This document shows positions 1 to 8,136 of a stretch of 64,000 nucleotides of DNA, in pieces. Position 1 is the stretch's first letter, and each line of letters begins with the position of its first letter. Source of the stretch: Peptococcaceae bacterium (GTDB lineage: Bacteria > Bacillota > Desulfitobacteriia > Desulfitobacteriales > Syntrophobotulaceae); NCBI GenBank assembly GCA_012517475.1, contig JAAYUV010000034.1:34638-98637 (forward strand). The letters run 5' to 3'. A program made the translations under genes and the position numbers. A model generated the notes under the pieces. The model was not told the DNA's origin. It did not search any database and saw nothing but the letters and a program-made list of their open reading frames with translations.

Positions 1-588
1 CTGATGATCCTGTCGCCCATCCTGGCCATTTATTTTCTGTTGGATTGGAAGAAGATCACCGAGGGGGTTATCCAACTCGTTCCGGGGAAGATGCGAGGAG
101 AATGGTACAGGCTCTTACAGGAAGTAGATTTTATTATTCAGCGTTATATCCAGGGAAATATTATCGATGCCGCACTGGTCGGGTTTATTATCGGCTTTGG
201 TGTGAAACTCATAGGAATGGAATATGCGCTCCTCATAGGGGTAATTTGCGGGATTACCAATCTTATCCCTTATTTTGGTCCTATCCTGGGTGGTATCCCA
301 TCCGTTCTCCTTGCCCTGAGCAAAAGCCCGATGATGGCGATGAAGGTCGCTCTGGTCATTTTTATCGTGCAACAGATCGACGGAAATATCATTAACCCCC
401 GCCTGATGAGCAATAAAGTGGGATTGCATCCGCTTTGGGTAGTGTTTGCTCTTCTGGCCGGAGGGGAACTCGACGGGATTATGGGGATGCTTGTGGCTAT
501 TCCCCTGGCAGCTATTCTGAAAATCATATTCCGGGAAATATATTATTATCTGGTATCGCCCAAGGTACTTAAATCCAGCAAAGAATGA
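1..588 (+). CDS. AI-2E family transporter / permease, C-terminal part
   Basis: The reading frame is open from base 1, so the gene starts upstream of the window; about 195 C-terminal residues are visible. The sequence is hydrophobic, with membrane segments rich in Gly, Ile and Leu, and includes the typical AI-2E-family stretches GVICGITNLIPYFGPILGG and DGNIINPRLMSNKVGLHPL, followed by a last helix near AIPLAAILKIIF. This family (YtvI/PerM-like) comprises polytopic inner-membrane proteins; some export autoinducer-2 or act as Na+/H+ antiporters, so the substrate cannot be assigned here. It stops 91 bp before alaS, and a promoter lies in between, so it probably belongs to a different transcript. 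The family call is firm, the function is not. Confidence 0.85.
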   Translation: MMILSPILAIYFLLDWKKITEGVIQLVPGKMRGEWYRLLQEVDFIIQRYIQGNIIDAALVGFIIGFGVKLIGMEYALLIGVICGITNLIPYFGPILGGIPSVLLALSKSPMMAMKVALVIFIVQQIDGNIINPRLMSNKVGLHPLWVVFALLAGGELDGIMGMLVAIPLAAILKIIFREIYYYLVSPKVLKSSKE

Positions 589-594
589 GTCCTG

Positions 595-624
595 TTGACA
601 GAAATCTTCTGAATTGGCTATACT
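595..624 (+). promoter_or_regulatory. sigma-A type promoter for alaS
   Basis: TTGACA at 595-600 and TATACT at 619-624 are separated by 18 bp. They lie about 55 bp before the alaS start. The leader is too short to hold a T-box, which is the usual control of alaS in many Firmicutes. Confidence 0.6.
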
Positions 625-679
625 AAATTGATCGATTAATGAAAAGCTCTTTTGAGCCTTCCATATAAGGAGGAAGAAG

Positions 680-3307
680 ATGTATAGCGGAAACCAATTA
701 AGGGAAATGTTTTTAAAATTCTTTGAACAAAAGGGACACTCGATTCAACCGAGCGCCTCTTTGATACCGAAAGATGATCCGACCCTGCTTCTCACGGTTG
801 CGGGGATGGTGCCGTTTAAGCCCTATTTTATGCGGCAGGTTGAACCTCCTTTTCCCAGAGCCACCACATCGCAGAAATGTGTCCGTACTCCCGATTTGGA
901 ATCGGTGGGAAAGACAGCCCGTCACCACACTTTTTTTGAGATGCTTGGCAACTTTTCTTTCGGAGATTATTTTAAAAAAGAAGCTATCCGCTGGGCTTGG
1001 GAATATGTAACAGAAGTCTTAAAACTCCCGATAGAAAAATTATGGGTAACCATTCACCCCGAAGATGAAGAGGCCAGGAACTTTTGGATTCAGGAGGCTG
1101 GTGTTAATCCTGACCGGATCGTTCCTGATCCGGAAAACTTTTGGGCAGCAGGCCCGGTAGGTCCGTGCGGTCCTTGTTCGGAAATCTATGTAGACCTCGG
1201 AGATACCCGCGGATGCGGTAAAGAGGACTGTGCCATCGGCTGCGACTGCGACCGTTTCCTGGAGATCTGGAACCTGGTATTTATGCAATATAACAGGGAT
1301 GAGGCCGGTACCCTTACTCCCTTGCCAAAGCAAAATATCGATACCGGGATGGGACTGGAGAGGATCGCTTCCGTTATGCAAGGGGTGGGTTCCAATTTTG
1401 ATACGGATTTATTTATGCCGATTATTAATAAAACCGCTCAGATTGCCGGTGTAACCTATAAAAAGGATCCTAAGACAGATATTGCGCTCAAAGTGGTTGC
1501 TGACCACACCCGGGCAGTTTCCTTTATGCTGGCTGACGGCATCCGTCCCAGCAGCGACGGCAGGGGTTATGTCCTGAGACGTATCCTGCGCAGGGCTGTC
1601 CGCTATGCCCGTCTTCTCGGAATAGAGAAACCGTTCTTAGAGCAGGTCTTTTTGGTCATTCAGGAACACTATGGCCAGTGGTACACGGAACTCAAAGAAA
1701 ATGAAAATTTTATCCTGAATCATTTGCGATTGGAAGAAAAGAATTTTCAGTCTACCCTGGAACAGGGAACCCTGCTTCTGCAGGAGAAAGTCAAACTCCT
1801 TTTGGAAAGCGGGAAAAAGGAACTCAGCGGCGAAGATGCTTTCCATTTATACGAAACCTACGGTTTTCCGGTGGAATTAACCGAAGAAATGCTTCTGGAA
1901 GAAGGCATCTCCGTGGATATGGAGTCCTTCAGGAAAGCATCGGATGAACATCGCCGCCTGGCTAAGGAGCAATCAAGACAAATGAAAGCTGCCGTAGAAA
2001 ATGCGGCGCTTTTGGAAAAAGCCAAGGCCCTGGGGCCTACCCGTTTTGTCGGGTATCAGGAATTAACAGCGGATTGCGTCGTTGAGGCCTTGTTTACGGA
2101 CGAAGGCGAAACGGAGAGTGTAGGGGAAGGAGAAGAAGTTCTTTGTCTTCTGAGCAATACTCCTTTCTATGCGGAAAGCGGCGGCCAGGTTTCGGACGAA
2201 GGTATTCTGGAGACAGATAAAGCCTCAGCTCAGGTGCTGGAATTAAGAAAGCTTCCCAGCGGAGCGGTTAGTCATAAAATTTTGGTTAAGAGCGGGGTCC
2301 TTAAAAAAGGAGACAAAGCCCATGCTATAGTGAATGCTGAAGTTAGAAAAGCCGTCGCCATCCATCACAGTTCGACTCATCTATTGCACCATGCCTTGCG
2401 CAAAGTCATTGGAGAGCACGTTCAGCAGGCGGGTTCACTGGTTACCGCAGACCGCTTACGGTTTGATTTCTCTCACTTTTCCGCATTAACCAGGGAGGAA
2501 ATCCTGGCGGTTGAAGATGTTGTCAATGATCTCATATTGTCAAATCTTGGAGTTAGCGCCGAAGAGATGAATATCAGCCAAGCCCGGGCCAAGGGAGCAA
2601 TCGCTTTGTTCGGTGAGAAATACGGGGAGATTGTCCGGGTCGTAGAAATGGGTGATCGCAGTATTGAACTCTGCGGCGGGACCCATGTAAGGAGTACAGG
2701 GGAAATCGGACTGTTCAAAATCGTTTCCGAAGGCGGGATCGGCGCCGGTTTAAGACGGATCGAAGCAGTAGCCGGGAAAGAAGCGCTTTCCTATTTAAGG
2801 GATCTGGAAAACCAGCTGAATGAAATCAATATCCTGTTGAAAGCCCAACCTCAGGAAACGGTGAAGAAAGTTCAAGCCCTTTCGTTGCAAACGAAAGATT
2901 TGGAGAAAGAAGTCCAACAGCTGACAGCGAAATTATCCAAATTCGAGGCCGACAGTATCCTGGGTAAAGTACTGGACGTCCGGGGGGTTAAGGTTCTTGC
3001 GGCACGTGTTCAGGCTGCCGACATAGAGACACTAAGACAAACTGCAGATATGCTTCGGGATAAGATGGCAGAGGGGGTTATTGTTCTTGGTGCAATTGCC
3101 GACGGGAAGGTAAATCTGGTTACCATGGTTCACCCTGCAGGTTTAAGCGGACTGCATGCCGGAAAGATTATTAAGGAAGTTGCAGCGATTACCGGCGGCG
3201 GCGGGGGAGGTCGTCCCGATATGGCTCAGGCCGGCGGAAAAGACCCTTCCAAGCTGGGCGAAGCCCTCGATAAAGTTCCTTCAATAATTTCTCAGTTTTT
3301 GGGATAA
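680..3307 (+). CDS. alaS: alanine--tRNA ligase
   Basis: Cytoplasmic alanyl-tRNA synthetase, which charges tRNA-Ala; 875 residues is the normal full length. The N-terminal class II catalytic domain carries the typical stretches QKCVRTPDLESVGKTARHHT and FFEMLGNFSFGDYF. The editing domain has its zinc/active-site motifs HHSSTHLLHHALRK (about residue 560) and CGGTHVRSTGEIG (about 663). The C-terminal DHHA1 domain ends in the glycine-rich GGGGGGRPDMAQAGG near 840-855. The start is ATG after AGGAGGAAGAAG. It is preceded by its own promoter and followed at about 100 bp by ireB, an order often seen in Firmicutes (alaS, ireB, ruvX, DUF1292). Nothing is unusual. Confidence 0.98.
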   Translation: MYSGNQLREMFLKFFEQKGHSIQPSASLIPKDDPTLLLTVAGMVPFKPYFMRQVEPPFPRATTSQKCVRTPDLESVGKTARHHTFFEMLGNFSFGDYFKKEAIRWAWEYVTEVLKLPIEKLWVTIHPEDEEARNFWIQEAGVNPDRIVPDPENFWAAGPVGPCGPCSEIYVDLGDTRGCGKEDCAIGCDCDRFLEIWNLVFMQYNRDEAGTLTPLPKQNIDTGMGLERIASVMQGVGSNFDTDLFMPIINKTAQIAGVTYKKDPKTDIALKVVADHTRAVSFMLADGIRPSSDGRGYVLRRILRRAVRYARLLGIEKPFLEQVFLVIQEHYGQWYTELKENENFILNHLRLEEKNFQSTLEQGTLLLQEKVKLLLESGKKELSGEDAFHLYETYGFPVELTEEMLLEEGISVDMESFRKASDEHRRLAKEQSRQMKAAVENAALLEKAKALGPTRFVGYQELTADCVVEALFTDEGETESVGEGEEVLCLLSNTPFYAESGGQVSDEGILETDKASAQVLELRKLPSGAVSHKILVKSGVLKKGDKAHAIVNAEVRKAVAIHHSSTHLLHHALRKVIGEHVQQAGSLVTADRLRFDFSHFSALTREEILAVEDVVNDLILSNLGVSAEEMNISQARAKGAIALFGEKYGEIVRVVEMGDRSIELCGGTHVRSTGEIGLFKIVSEGGIGAGLRRIEAVAGKEALSYLRDLENQLNEINILLKAQPQETVKKVQALSLQTKDLEKEVQQLTAKLSKFEADSILGKVLDVRGVKVLAARVQAADIETLRQTADMLRDKMAEGVIVLGAIADGKVNLVTMVHPAGLSGLHAGKIIKEVAAITGGGGGGRPDMAQAGGKDPSKLGEALDKVPSIISQFLG

Positions 3308-3413
3308 AATAAAATAGAAAACTTTGGTATATTTTTATCAGGAGACAGGTAATTTTCATCTTGATGGAGAATATTTATTATCAAAACTGGTAAAAAGAAA
3401 GGAGGTATAAACC

Positions 3414-3668
3414 TTGAGTAAGATGGAAGATACAATGATGTTTAAATCCCTGGCCGGGGATAATTCCGCAAGGGAAATATTGCAACAGGTTTATGCTGCA
3501 CTACAGGAGAAAGGATATGATCCGATTAACCAGTTGGTCGGTTATCTGATGTCCGGAGATCCTGTTTATATTACCAGTCATAATCAGGCGAGAACCAAGA
3601 TTCGCAAGCTGGAAAGGTATGAGTTACTGGAGGAACTGGTGGGTCACTATTTACATGACCTTAAGTAA
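3414..3668 (+). CDS. ireB: IreB family regulatory phosphoprotein
   Basis: An 84-residue small cytosolic protein of the IreB (formerly DUF965 / YrzL) family. The recognisable core is [20 protein letters not shown] followed by [22 protein letters not shown]. In Enterococcus faecalis the homologue is phosphorylated by the PASTA kinase IreK and tunes cephalosporin resistance; in Clostridia its role is largely inferred. The start is TTG at 3414, seven bases after AAAGGAGGT, a strong ribosome-binding site that decides the non-ATG start. It lies between alaS and ruvX, the conserved location for this family. Confidence 0.92.
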   Translation: MSKMEDTMMFKSLAGDNSAREILQQVYAALQEKGYDPINQLVGYLMSGDPVYITSHNQARTKIRKLERYELLEELVGHYLHDLK

Positions 3669-3801
3669 GATGCACCGGCTTACTCTCATGATTTTGTATG
3701 ACAGCATTATCGGTATTCTGAAGGGGACTTCACTTGGCGATAATGCTTAATCGTAATGTCCATTTTTGAGGTGATATCCTATTCCGGCGGATAGAAATAT
3801 T

Positions 3802-3838
3802 AAGGGGTTGTTGCAAAACGACTTTGCAACAGCCCCTT
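3802..3838 (+). terminator. long near-perfect hairpin upstream of the aldo/keto reductase
   Basis: A 16-bp inverted repeat (AAGGGGTTGTTGCAAA and its complement, with one G-U pair) encloses a 5-base loop. The downstream side lacks a clean T-run, so it may be a weak terminator or a remnant of a small repeat element rather than a standard rho-independent terminator. An upstream in-frame TTG inside the hairpin at 3824 is not accepted as a gene start. Confidence 0.5.
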
Positions 3839-3877
3839 CGTTCATCCTTTGTCTACAAACGCCCAGGGGGGAGAGAT

Positions 3878-4822
3878 TTGCATCAAGTAAGATTGGGTCT
3901 CAAGGGACCGGAGGTTTCGGAGGTCTGTTTCGGAAGTCTGGCTATTTCCCCTCTTCAGGGCAGGGTTTCAGTGGATCAGGGCAGAGAAATATTGACGTAT
4001 GCTTACAGCAGGGGTATTGATTGGGTTGATACCGCAGAAATATATGATAACTACTCTCAATTAAAGCCTGTTCTCGCCCAATGTCCCGGGCTGAGAATCG
4101 TCACCAAGTCCTATGCCGTAACGGCGGAAGACTTGTTTGCGAGCTTGGAGAAGGCCCGAAAGGAACTGGGAAGAGACTTTATCGATATTTTTTTGCTTCA
4201 TGAACAAGAAAGTCATCTTACCCTGAAAGGTCATGCGGGAGCCTGGGAAGCATTACTTGAAGCTAAAGCCAAAGGACTTGTGGGATATCTCGGAATTTCC
4301 ACTCACGCGGTTCAGGGAGTAAGGGCCGGGGCACTGCAGCCCGGACTGGATATCCTTCATCCCATTATTAATTATCAAGGCTTAGGGATTATCGACGGTT
4401 CTTTGGAAGATATGTTACAGGCTATTGCCTTCGCAGCTGATTTAGGGATTGGGATCTATGCCATGAAAGTATTCGGAGGGGGACATTTAACGAAGGAGCC
4501 GGAGAAAGCACTTCGCTTTGTGCGGGATATAAGGGGAGTTCAGGCTATGGCTTTGGGGATGTCCTCACTGCAGGAAGTCGATTATAACCTGGCTTTGCTG
4601 GCAGGAGAAGAAGTTCCGGAACAACTCAAAAATGCGGTCGCGCACCGGGAACGGAAATTATATATTGCGGATTGGTGCCAGGGATGCGGGGCTTGTGTTG
4701 AGGCCTGCTCCCAAAAAGCTTTGGTGATAAGGGAAGGACAAGCATCACTCGGAACAAAGGAATGTATCCTCTGCGGCTATTGCGGGCGGGTATGTCCGCA
4801 TTTCTGTTTGAAGATTGTTTGA
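3878..4822 (+). CDS. aldo/keto reductase with C-terminal 2x[4Fe-4S] ferredoxin domain
   Basis: A 314-residue protein. The N-terminal three quarters are a TIM-barrel aldo/keto reductase: the catalytic Asp and Tyr are visible in WVDTAEIYDNY and the Lys in IVTKSYAV. The last ~50 residues hold two Cys clusters, WCQGCGACVEAC and CILCGYCGRVCP, typical of a bacterial ferredoxin-type 2[4Fe-4S] domain. Proteins with this architecture are common in anaerobes, and their physiological substrate is usually unknown; electron transfer between the clusters and a nicotinamide or ferredoxin partner is an inference. TTG at 3878 is chosen because it follows AGGGGGGAGAG closely; an earlier TTG would lie inside the hairpin. 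ruvX follows at once, suggesting co-transcription. Confidence 0.88.
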   Translation: MHQVRLGLKGPEVSEVCFGSLAISPLQGRVSVDQGREILTYAYSRGIDWVDTAEIYDNYSQLKPVLAQCPGLRIVTKSYAVTAEDLFASLEKARKELGRDFIDIFLLHEQESHLTLKGHAGAWEALLEAKAKGLVGYLGISTHAVQGVRAGALQPGLDILHPIINYQGLGIIDGSLEDMLQAIAFAADLGIGIYAMKVFGGGHLTKEPEKALRFVRDIRGVQAMALGMSSLQEVDYNLALLAGEEVPEQLKNAVAHRERKLYIADWCQGCGACVEACSQKALVIREGQASLGTKECILCGYCGRVCPHFCLKIV

Positions 4823-4854
4823 TTCGTGCATAATGTACGGTGGGGGGTGGAATA

Positions 4855-5262
4855 TTGAGGATAATGGGTCTTGATCTTGGGGAAAAAACAATCGGGGTGG
4901 CTATGAGTGATCCCCTGAAGATAACCGCTCAGGCTTTGGTTGTCATCAGGAGGTCCGGCCGGGAAATGGAGGAGCTGAATAGCCTCATCCGGGAGTATGA
5001 AGTTGAAGAAATTGTTTTAGGATATCCGCGTAATATGAATGGTACTTTGGGAGATAGGGCGAGACTGTCGGAGGAGTTTTCCCAAATTCTTCAGACCAGG
5101 TTTTCCTTGCCTGTGAAATTATGGGATGAGAGGCTGAGTACGGTAGGTGCACAAAGGGCTTTACTGGAGGCTGACCTATCCAGGGCTAAAAGAAAGAAGG
5201 TCATTGACAAAATGGCTGCCGTTTTTATCCTTCAGGGATATTTGGACAGCCGTAGAATATAA
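4855..5262 (+). CDS. ruvX: Holliday junction resolvase-like RuvX/YqgF
   Basis: A 135-residue RNase H-fold protein of the RuvX/YqgF family, linked to 16S rRNA 5'-end maturation and proposed to resolve Holliday junctions. The hallmark N-terminus RIMGLDLGEKTIGVAMSD supplies the first catalytic Asp; YPRNMNGTLG and the WDERLSTVGAQRAL segment follow, with a final conserved Asp in KKVIDKMAAVFILQGYL. TTG at 4855 gives the family's usual MRIMGLDLG start and has GGGGGGTGG just upstream. A GTG at 4840 would also be in frame but would include the ribosome-binding site in the protein. It lies in the conserved alaS-ireB-ruvX-DUF1292 order. Confidence 0.93.
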   Translation: MRIMGLDLGEKTIGVAMSDPLKITAQALVVIRRSGREMEELNSLIREYEVEEIVLGYPRNMNGTLGDRARLSEEFSQILQTRFSLPVKLWDERLSTVGAQRALLEADLSRAKRKKVIDKMAAVFILQGYLDSRRI

Positions 5263-5289
5263 TATTAACGTATTCTTAACTTGGTATGT

Positions 5290-5318
5290 TTGACAATCTT
5301 TACCTATAAGGTTACAAT
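5290..5318 (+). promoter_or_regulatory. sigma-A type promoter for the DUF1292 gene
   Basis: TTGACA at 5290-5295, 17-bp spacer, TACAAT at 5313-5318, 31 bp before the start codon. A close match to consensus. Confidence 0.65.
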
Positions 5319-5348
5319 TACAATATCTTTTGGATGAGGTGAAAAATA

Positions 5349-5657
5349 ATGAGTGATGAGATCAATAACCAGGAAGAAATGGATGAGGCTTTTGATATCG
5401 TTGTATTAAATGATGATGAAGGCAATGAACATGAATTCATGCACCTTGCCACTGTCGAAGTTGAAGGCAATACCTATTTTGTTCTTCTCCCTGTTGAAGA
5501 AACAGAAGATGAAGATGAAGAGGCTGAAGCAATTATTCTCAAGGTCGGAAAAGATGAAAACGGCGAAGACATGCTGATGGACATTGAAGACGATGAAGAA
5601 TGGGAAAAAGTTGCCGACGCTTGGGAAGAGATGGAAGAAGAATTCGAAGAAGAGTAA
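5349..5657 (+). CDS. DUF1292 domain-containing acidic protein (YrzB-like)
   Basis: A 102-residue, very acidic protein (many Glu and Asp, with a C-terminal run such as EEMEEEFEEE). The conserved DUF1292 core is visible as DIVVLNDDEGNEHEFMHLAT followed by VEVEGNTYFVLLPVE. Its function is unknown; it is a frequent neighbour of ruvX in Firmicutes. The start ATG follows GATGAGGTG, and a separate promoter precedes it, so it can be expressed independently of ruvX. A hairpin follows about 60 bp after the stop. Confidence 0.9.
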   Translation: MSDEINNQEEMDEAFDIVVLNDDEGNEHEFMHLATVEVEGNTYFVLLPVEETEDEDEEAEAIILKVGKDENGEDMLMDIEDDEEWEKVADAWEEMEEEFEEE

Positions 5658-5715
5658 AATAAAAGAATTCATTAAGGTAAAATTAGTCCTCCATAAAACT
5701 ACGCTCTGAAATCAC

Positions 5716-5745
5716 CGAAACTCACGATTCAATTCGTGAGTTTCG
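5716..5745 (+). terminator. hairpin after the DUF1292 gene
   Basis: CGAAACTCACGA and its exact complement TCGTGAGTTTCG enclose a 6-base loop. The tail is TATTATTA rather than a pure T-run, so termination strength is uncertain. Confidence 0.55.
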
Positions 5746-5821
5746 TATTATTAAAAAAAATAGTATAATAATTAAAGTTTAGTTTAGAGACTAACCCTAC
5801 TTAAGAAAGAAGAGAAGAAGA

Positions 5822-6859
5822 GTGAAAAGAAAACGCAGCAGCGTTTTTGCCGGAAGCAAGGCCAGGAAATATCTAACGGTCTTTATTGCCTTACTGATTC
5901 CGCTTTTTGCAGGCGCCTTATGGTGGTCGGGCAATTTAAAACCCGTGTCCGATTCAGGGCAGGAACAAGTTTTTGTTCTGAAAACAGGAATGACCGCATC
6001 CCAGATTGCCCAGGAGCTGGAGGACAAAAAGATTATCCGCAGTGCAGAAGTATTCCGCCAATTATGCCGGATGAACAAAGCAGATTCCAAGTTGGTGGCA
6101 GGGATGTACTATCTTTCTCCTACCCTCAGTTCCCAGCAGATCCTGGATATTTTATTAAAAGGCCCGCAGCCTGATATCATACGGATAACCATTCCGGAAG
6201 GGTATACCGTTGCTGAAATCGTCAGTACCCTGGTTAAAAACGGTCTCGGGACAGAAGATGAATTCTATAAAGTAATGCAAAACTTTTCAGCCAAAAATTA
6301 TGATTTCTTAGAAGGGATTCCCTCCGGGAATAAACGCTTGGAAGGTTTTCTCTTTCCCGATACCTATTTCTTTGACAAAAAATCTAAGCCTAAAGACGTA
6401 ATTGAACGCTTTTTAGACCGTTTTAATAAGGAGCTTACCGCAGAGACCAAATCGCGTCTGCAGGAACTAAATATGTCGGTCTTTACCTGGGTAATTAAAG
6501 CTTCGTTGGTGGAGAAAGAAGCGGCGAAAGAAGAGGAACGGCCGTTAATTGCCGGAGTGTTTGAGAATCGCCTGCGGACGGGGATGCCCCTGCAATCCTG
6601 TGCGACCGTCCAGTACATACTGGGGGAAGTGAAACCGGTTTTGAGTCTGGCAGATATTGAGATCGATTCTCCGTATAATACGTACAAGAACCCAGGGCTT
6701 CCGCCCGGTCCTATCGCCAATCCCGGTCATGCTTCGTTACATGCGGCGCTTAATCCCTCTAAGACTGATTATTTTTATTTTGTAGCTAAAAATGACGGTT
6801 CTCATGCCTTTGCGGTGACGTATAATGAACATTTAAGGAATGTGAGTAAGTATCAATAG
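5822..6859 (+). CDS. mltG: endolytic peptidoglycan transglycosylase MltG (YceG-like)
   Basis: A 345-residue single-pass membrane protein that cleaves nascent glycan strands and so sets their length. A basic N-terminus (KRKRSSVFAGSKARK) is followed by a membrane segment at about 19-38. The YceG domain occupies the rest, with the catalytic-site motif SLVEKEAAKEEERPLIAGV near 229-247 and the typical C-terminal SPYNTYKNPGLPPGPIANPG plus KTDYFYFVAKNDGSH. The start is GTG at 5822 after AAGAAAGAAGAGAAGAAG; the start is moderately certain. A hairpin lies just after the stop. Length and motifs are normal. Confidence 0.93.
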   Translation: MKRKRSSVFAGSKARKYLTVFIALLIPLFAGALWWSGNLKPVSDSGQEQVFVLKTGMTASQIAQELEDKKIIRSAEVFRQLCRMNKADSKLVAGMYYLSPTLSSQQILDILLKGPQPDIIRITIPEGYTVAEIVSTLVKNGLGTEDEFYKVMQNFSAKNYDFLEGIPSGNKRLEGFLFPDTYFFDKKSKPKDVIERFLDRFNKELTAETKSRLQELNMSVFTWVIKASLVEKEAAKEEERPLIAGVFENRLRTGMPLQSCATVQYILGEVKPVLSLADIEIDSPYNTYKNPGLPPGPIANPGHASLHAALNPSKTDYFYFVAKNDGSHAFAVTYNEHLRNVSKYQ

Positions 6860-6871
6860 GTTTCATTCTTA

Positions 6872-6907
6872 CAGAATCCGATAAAAGAATTTTATCAGAT
6901 TATTCTG
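6872..6907 (+). terminator. hairpin downstream of mltG
   Basis: A two-part stem: CAGAAT pairs with ATTCTG outside, and GATAAAA pairs with TTTTATC inside around GAA. There is no clear T-run after it; probable weak terminator for mltG. Confidence 0.5.
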
Positions 6908-6916
6908 AAAAATATA

Positions 6917-6945
6917 TTGACATAGGTCACGAAGTGTTTTAGAAT
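6917..6945 (+). promoter_or_regulatory. strong sigma-A-like promoter facing a stretch without a clear gene
   Basis: TTGACA at 6917-6922, 17-bp spacer, TAGAAT at 6940-6945. The predicted transcript would start near 6952 and run into about 390 bp without a convincing ORF. Confidence 0.6.
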
Positions 6946-7339
6946 AAAAATCACCCCCCGTTAAACATTACTTTCGAAAGAAGGGGTTTCGGGGAGACAC
7001 TCTGATAACCTTAATCCTGAATCTTCATTAATAATACTCGTAACTGATGTTATTCCGAAGTCCATCAGGGAGAATCGAGAGATTTGAACAATGGTACGGG
7101 AGAAAAACAAAAAGTTGGACCCTTGGGTCTGTAGTAAGATTAATGAACTTGAAACCGGATCGCAAGATTTGTTTCAAATGGGATGGCAGGGTTGGCTGGG
7201 GACAGGGTGAAAAAAAGGAGGATGTCCGTATTGGAAATCCACCAAGAGGTAAAGGGGTAGATTCATTCTCATTAAACCGAGAAGAGGATCTGCCCTTTTA
7301 CCATTGCAAAAAAGCTCGGAATTACTGGATTTAACGAAA
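6946..7339 (+). other. gene-poor stretch; possible structured leader or decayed coding remnants
   Basis: No ORF is supported here. Directly after the promoter, a stem can form between CCCCG..AAAC and GTTTCGGGG (about 6955-6995) with an inner CTTTCGAAAG hairpin. Further on, short pieces look translated but broken: a 39-codon frame starting ATG near 7091 and ending at 7209, and a good ribosome-binding site (AAAGGAGGATG near 7215) followed by a 9-codon frame. The track-length frame 7047-7334 has no ribosome-binding site and no recognisable family. The region could be a small RNA, a leader, or decayed genes; I cannot decide between these. Confidence 0.3.
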
Positions 7340-7368
7340 TTGACACCCCACTTTTTATGGGGTATGAT
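7340..7368 (+). promoter_or_regulatory. promoter of the toxin-antitoxin pair, with an inverted repeat in its spacer
   Basis: TTGACA at 7340-7345, 17-bp spacer, TATGAT at 7363-7368. The spacer is spanned by the inverted repeat ACCCCA (7345-7350) / TGGGGT (7358-7363), so a repressor bound there would block polymerase. Autoregulation of this kind is common in toxin-antitoxin operons. Confidence 0.65.
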
Positions 7369-7414
7369 GCAGGAAAAGAGATGAATATCTGAATTAAGGG
7401 AGTGTATCAGAGCC

Positions 7415-7729
7415 ATGGTTAGAACCTTTGGGGAAGCAGCGATGGTTGTCCGAGACGCTATTGAAAATAAGTACCCCCAGGTTAATCGCGCATTTATTTT
7501 TGGTTCTTTCGCAGAAGGCGTACAAACAACTGAAAGCGATTTAGACGTATTGGTGGAATTGAACGATTCTATGGGACTCCAATTTATATCCATGATACAG
7601 GACATTGAAGAGGCTGCCGGTACAGCAGTTGATGTTATTACAATAAAACAAGCTCATGATATTGAAGAAAAATTTGGGTACGATATCCTAGGAAAAGCGA
7701 GACCGGTATATGAAAGAGCAAAAAGTTAA
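7415..7729 (+). CDS. mntA: MntA-type nucleotidyltransferase antitoxin
   Basis: A 104-residue minimal nucleotidyltransferase. The signature GSX10DXD is exact: GS-FAEGVQTTES-DLD, followed by VLVEL. In characterised MntA/HepT systems the nucleotidyltransferase inactivates the HEPN RNase by transferring AMP onto a Tyr beside its active site. The ATG at 7415 is preceded by GGGAG at a long distance (about 13 bases). The stop overlaps the next gene by 20 bp, which couples their translation. It lies behind its own promoter between mltG and trpB, away from housekeeping operons, as is usual for mobile stability or defence modules. The gene name is by family and motif, not by experiment. Confidence 0.88.
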   Translation: MVRTFGEAAMVVRDAIENKYPQVNRAFIFGSFAEGVQTTESDLDVLVELNDSMGLQFISMIQDIEEAAGTAVDVITIKQAHDIEEKFGYDILGKARPVYERAKS

Positions 7730-8057
7730 AATAATTCTTCTGCACATCATGGAAGATTTGCAGGATATTGAGCTTTTTCTCCAAAACATTTCCAAAGAGG
7801 AATTCTTGACTAGCTCTATGATAAAAAAAGCAGTATCAATGTCATTGCTTAATATTGGTGAGCTGTCCAAAGAATTGCCAGCAGCCTTGACCACAAAATA
7901 TCCAGATATTCCATGGGTGAGTATTGTTGGTTTGCGTAATAGAACAGCCCATGGTTATCATGGTCTGGACCCGGAAATCATATGGAATATTTGCAACAAA
8001 GATTTAAAGGAATTCGAAAAAGTGATAGCATATGAAATACAGCAAATCAATAAATGA
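7710..8057 (+). CDS. hepT: HepT-like HEPN ribonuclease toxin (DUF86)
   Basis: A 115-residue alpha-helical HEPN/DUF86 protein. The RNase signature RX4HXY is exact as R-NRTA-H-G-Y near residues 80-87, in the context WVSIVGLRNRTAHGYHGLD. The Tyr two residues after His is the AMP-acceptor position in known HepT toxins. The gene starts with ATG at 7710 inside the antitoxin gene and is followed 33 bp later by a strong hairpin. Together with the upstream gene it forms a complete type VII-like pair. Whether it is a free toxin or an antiphage element cannot be told from the sequence. Confidence 0.88.
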   Translation: MKEQKVKIILLHIMEDLQDIELFLQNISKEEFLTSSMIKKAVSMSLLNIGELSKELPAALTTKYPDIPWVSIVGLRNRTAHGYHGLDPEIIWNICNKDLKEFEKVIAYEIQQINK

Positions 8058-8089
8058 GTTTTTGTCGAGTTTCTACTATAGAAAAGATA

Positions 8090-8129
8090 AGCGCATACCT
8101 GAAATCGTACAGGTATGCGCTATTTTTTT
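8090..8129 (+). terminator. terminator between hepT and trpB (probably bidirectional)
   Basis: A 12-bp perfect stem, AGCGCATACCTG with CAGGTATGCGCT, 8-base loop, then ATTTTTTT. It ends hepT on the + strand and lies only 8 bp beyond the trpB stop on the - strand. Confidence 0.85.
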
Positions 8130-8136
8130 GTAATAA

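Noticed and set aside
595..679. T-box leader before alaS
   Set aside because: The transcript leader is only about 50 bp, too short for a T-box, and shows no such motif.
3824..3877. Earlier start of the aldo/keto reductase
   Set aside because: The TTG lies inside a hairpin and has no ribosome-binding site; TTG at 3878 has a strong one.
7047..7334. 95-codon frame between mltG and the toxin pair
   Set aside because: No ribosome-binding site, no recognisable family, odd composition; other frames in the same stretch look equally broken.
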